Source: Weissella koreensis KCTC 3621
Lineage (GTDB): Bacteria; Bacillota; Bacilli; Lactobacillales; Lactobacillaceae
Direction of reading: 5' to 3'
DNA length: 64,000 nt
Assembly: GCF_000277645.1 (NCBI RefSeq)
Contig: NZ_AKGG01000012.1
Coordinates: 152,388 to 216,387 of the forward strand
A program made the translations under genes and the position numbers. The notes beneath the pieces were generated by a model that searched no databases, was not told where the DNA came from, and saw only the letters and a list, made by a program, of their open reading frames with translations. Positions within the stretch are counted from its first letter, which is position 1. Each line of letters begins with the position of its first letter. This document shows positions 62,181 to 64,000 of this stretch, piece after piece.

Positions 62181-62747
62181 CTATTTTTGTTCGATGATAC
62201 CTAATGCCTCTGCCATAAGATCAGTTGCACCTTTACCACCTTTACCGTCCGCTGGATTGCCACCCTTAGCGATAACTTCTCCTTCGAACAGATACGACTT
62301 AGTTTCTTGTAACCCTTCGATTTGCTCATCTAATCCTGATAATTTACCATCTTCACCTAATGCCACTTGGTCCATATCTAACAAAGCCTTAATATCATTA
62401 ACATCACGAGCCTTTGTATTCGCTAATGCTTCTGATACAGCGCTGTTGAGCTTTGTCTTTGATAAATCTGCTGCTAACGACTGAGTATCCTCATCATACT
62501 TTGCTTGAAGCTCTGTATACTTATTACTCAACTCTTCGTTATCTCCAGCCTGCTTCTTTAGGTCCTTCATATCTTTATCACGACTTTTCAGCTGTTCTTG
62601 TAAACCATCACGTTCAGCAACAACAGCATCATAATCCGATTGAGAACCGGTTTTAGCAGTTTCAATATCTTGACCATTTGCATCCATGATCTGTTTAATA
62701 GTTTCATCATCAGTAATACCTAAGTTCTTCAAAAAATCACGTTTCAT
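62181..62747 (-). CDS. Phage scaffolding protein (GP20-like)
   Basis: A 188-residue, highly charged coiled-coil protein: MKRDFLKNLGITDDETIKQI at the start, then VAERDGLQEQLKSRDKDMKDLKK and a predicted helical body up to residue ~155. This fits minor structural protein GP20, the internal scaffold for capsid assembly. It lies 15 bp before the capsid gene. Confidence 0.9.
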   Translation of the reverse strand: MKRDFLKNLGITDDETIKQIMDANGQDIETAKTGSQSDYDAVVAERDGLQEQLKSRDKDMKDLKKQAGDNEELSNKYTELQAKYDEDTQSLAADLSKTKLNSAVSEALANTKARDVNDIKALLDMDQVALGEDGKLSGLDEQIEGLQETKSYLFEGEVIAKGGNPADGKGGKGATDLMAEALGIIEQK

Positions 62748-62836
62748 AACGTCCTCCTACGGTTTTTTACGCTAACCAAGCTAGATTTTAGTATGAAAAA
62801 AGAACCTTTTTACGACGTGTTCAGGTCAAGTGCAAA

Positions 62837-62867
62837 ATAAAAGGCAGCTACAATTATGTAGTTGCCC
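62837..62867 (-). terminator. Terminator before the scaffold gene
   Basis: On the minus strand GGCAACTACA pairs with TGTAGCTGCC (one mismatch) and is followed by TTTTATTTT. It lies after the small 60-codon gene, so the scaffold and capsid genes might have a separate start in the 62748-62836 gap. Confidence 0.72.
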
Positions 62868-62883
62868 TAATAAACTATTTTAT

Positions 62884-63066
62884 TTAATAATCTTTATCAC
62901 TACGCAATAAAGGCATAAATTCATTGTAACTATCAATGGCTTTTTGTGGAGCCTTATCAGTTAATTCGTAATCAATAAAATTACCATACTCATTCTCATT
63001 AGGAAAAGTATCAATTTCAACATACCAGTCTTTATTTTCTAGAAAATATGGTCTTGATAATGCCAT
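62884..63066 (-). CDS. Small acidic phage protein
   Basis: A 60-residue protein (MALSRPYFLENKDWYVEIDT, ... SYNEFMPLLRSDKDY). The ATG overlaps the stop of the minor head gene by one base, so it is coupled to it. I recognise no family. Because it is directly behind a gene with a metallopeptidase-like domain, an inhibitor or partner role is conceivable, but that is speculation. Confidence 0.65.
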   Translation of the reverse strand: MALSRPYFLENKDWYVEIDTFPNENEYGNFIDYELTDKAPQKAIDSYNEFMPLLRSDKDY

Positions 63067-64000
63067 TACAATTCCCTCAATACTTTCTTGAATGCTTCAG
63101 TCAATGGATTTCCATCACTTAGTTTCATTTCTGCATACATTTCTGCAAACCACTCACGTTTATTGTGCTTACCATATCCAGAAACAAACAGATCATTCAA
63201 TTCTCTGCTCGTCATCCCAGTTTTCTTAGTAGCTTCATTATAAACCTTATCAAAAACGCCATCAATCCAATCATTACGATAAAATTTTGTATTAGGTAAA
63301 TCTGGATTGTGTTTTTCAAACAAAACATTATGCAACACATGCCCCATTTCATGAGTTGGTATATAATTCAATGCTTGATTTTTTGGAATGTTCATCAGCC
63401 AACCAGCATCAATGTCTCCTTCGATAGCCTTACGATGAAGGTTCTTACGACCAAATCTCTTATTATTATAATTGATTTCCATCTTTGGATAATTCTTACC
63501 CCACTCAGTAACAGCGTATGATGTCGATATATCATCTTCAAAACCAACCTTTAGACCATGTTTAGCCACATAATCACGAATATTAGGATCTTCATTAGCC
63601 AATCTACGAGTCCTATTGATAGTATCTTTATACAACTTAGCAGATGTTTTACCCTTAATATGGGATTTCATATCAACAAAGCCTTTACCAAAATCACGTT
63701 CAGTAAATAATCCAACCTTATCCGACCATTGCTTGAAACTCATACCATCAATAATCTCACCTCTCCCAGTATCAGGATTGCGAGACCATCGCTTTTCATC
63801 TTTCACATCGCCATAATAAGGGACTGTTGTACAACGACAATTAGGGTGAATTAGTGGATAATCAACACCATCTTTTTTATTTTTAACATCATAAATTTTA
63901 CCGTCTAATTTTGCGCATACATCACATGTATTAGATTCTAATGTCGCCAAATATTCATACTGTTCTACACCTGTTTCTTTGTATGAATCAAGAGTGGCTT
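63066..64000 (-). CDS. Phage minor head protein with metallopeptidase-like domain (partial)
   Basis: The frame is open to the right end of the window, so the N-terminal part is missing. The visible part starts with the end of a Mu F/SPP1 gp7-like minor head domain: ETGVEQYEYLATLESNTCDV, CAKLDGKIYDV and IHPNCRCTTVPYYGD, with its CxxC and HxNCRC signature. About 100 residues later is a HEMGH motif (THEMGHVLHNVLFEKHN) and then WFAEMYAEM, which together form the zinc-site layout of a gluzincin-type metallopeptidase. The head domain should act in packaging; the extra domain may be ejected with DNA or act on the head or host. The enzyme activity is inferred from motif only. Confidence 0.85.
   Translation of the reverse strand, partial: ATLDSYKETGVEQYEYLATLESNTCDVCAKLDGKIYDVKNKKDGVDYPLIHPNCRCTTVPYYGDVKDEKRWSRNPDTGRGEIIDGMSFKQWSDKVGLFTERDFGKGFVDMKSHIKGKTSAKLYKDTINRTRRLANEDPNIRDYVAKHGLKVGFEDDISTSYAVTEWGKNYPKMEINYNNKRFGRKNLHRKAIEGDIDAGWLMNIPKNQALNYIPTHEMGHVLHNVLFEKHNPDLPNTKFYRNDWIDGVFDKVYNEATKKTGMTSRELNDLFVSGYGKHNKREWFAEMYAEMKLSDGNPLTEAFKKVLREL

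Larger units (their letters stand above)
44425..64000 (-). mobile_element. PBSX/myovirus-like prophage, late region (partial)
   Basis: All genes from 64000 to 44771 read leftwards in the order head, connectors, sheath, tube, chaperone, tape measure, baseplate, fibre, holin, lysin. Presence of a tail sheath and a baseplate J protein shows a contractile tail. The right end of the prophage (portal, terminase, replication, integrase) is outside the window. The left edge is set provisionally at repeats that look like integrase arm sites (44425-44485); I could not find the duplicated attachment core. All structural frames seen are intact, so the element could still make particles. Confidence 0.9.

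Overview
The window looks like chromosome of a low-GC, Gram-positive lactic acid bacterium (Lactobacillaceae in the broad sense). Four things point there: a complete division and cell-wall cluster in Firmicutes order, class Ib ribonucleotide reductase genes, a FabT-like MarR regulator, and a three-gene WxL surface-protein locus. A heterofermentative genus such as Weissella or Leuconostoc is my guess. I cannot fix the genus from sequence alone.

Housekeeping part (1-27.6 kb). nrdE (cut by the left edge) and nrdH read leftwards and nrdI reads rightwards. A FabT-like regulator and ileS (behind a T-box leader) follow. Next comes a leftward division cluster transcribed mraZ-rsmH-ftsL-pbp2X-mraY-murD-murG-divIB-ftsA-ftsZ-sepF-yggT-ylmH-divIVA, with four 10-bp-spaced MraZ-box-like repeats in front of it. 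Upstream lie rsmE-prmA, a lysine permease gene behind a lysine riboswitch and a consensus promoter, a DUF1634/TSUP transporter pair, mreBC (no mreD beside it) and a RadC-like JAB-domain gene.

Accessory part (27.5-44.4 kb). A tRNA-Leu(CAG) is followed by debris: an 11-bp-period direct repeat, a broken phage lysin tail and a piece of a short-chain dehydrogenase. Then come a membrane-protein gene split by an in-frame stop, a small operon (HAD phosphatase, small membrane protein, CPBP protease, monooxygenase-fold protein), nagB with GntR-type operators, an AraC-type regulator, a galactoside permease-galK-galT operon with a perfect cre site, and a WxL cell-surface locus under a near-consensus cre. 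Convergent araC and galT are separated by an unusually long 98-nt hairpin.

Prophage part (about 44.4 kb to past the right end). This is the late region of a contractile-tailed (PBSX/myovirus-like) prophage, all leftward. In transcription order: minor head protein (cut by the right edge), scaffold, major capsid, Ig-like protein, head-tail connectors, sheath, tube, tail chaperone with a -1 frameshift, tape measure, baseplate genes, tail fibre, holin and amidase endolysin. Two pairs of direct repeats at the lysin end look like integrase arm sites. Terminase, portal, integrase and regulators would lie beyond the window.

The points most worth a second look are the metallopeptidase-like (HEMGH) domain on the minor head protein, the tail-chaperone frameshift ORF, loss of all four zinc-ligand cysteines in IleRS, the nonsense-split membrane gene, WxL proteins with Tyr in place of the distal Trp, and the prophage graveyard next to tRNA-Leu. 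I found no convincing new defence system or CRISPR array.
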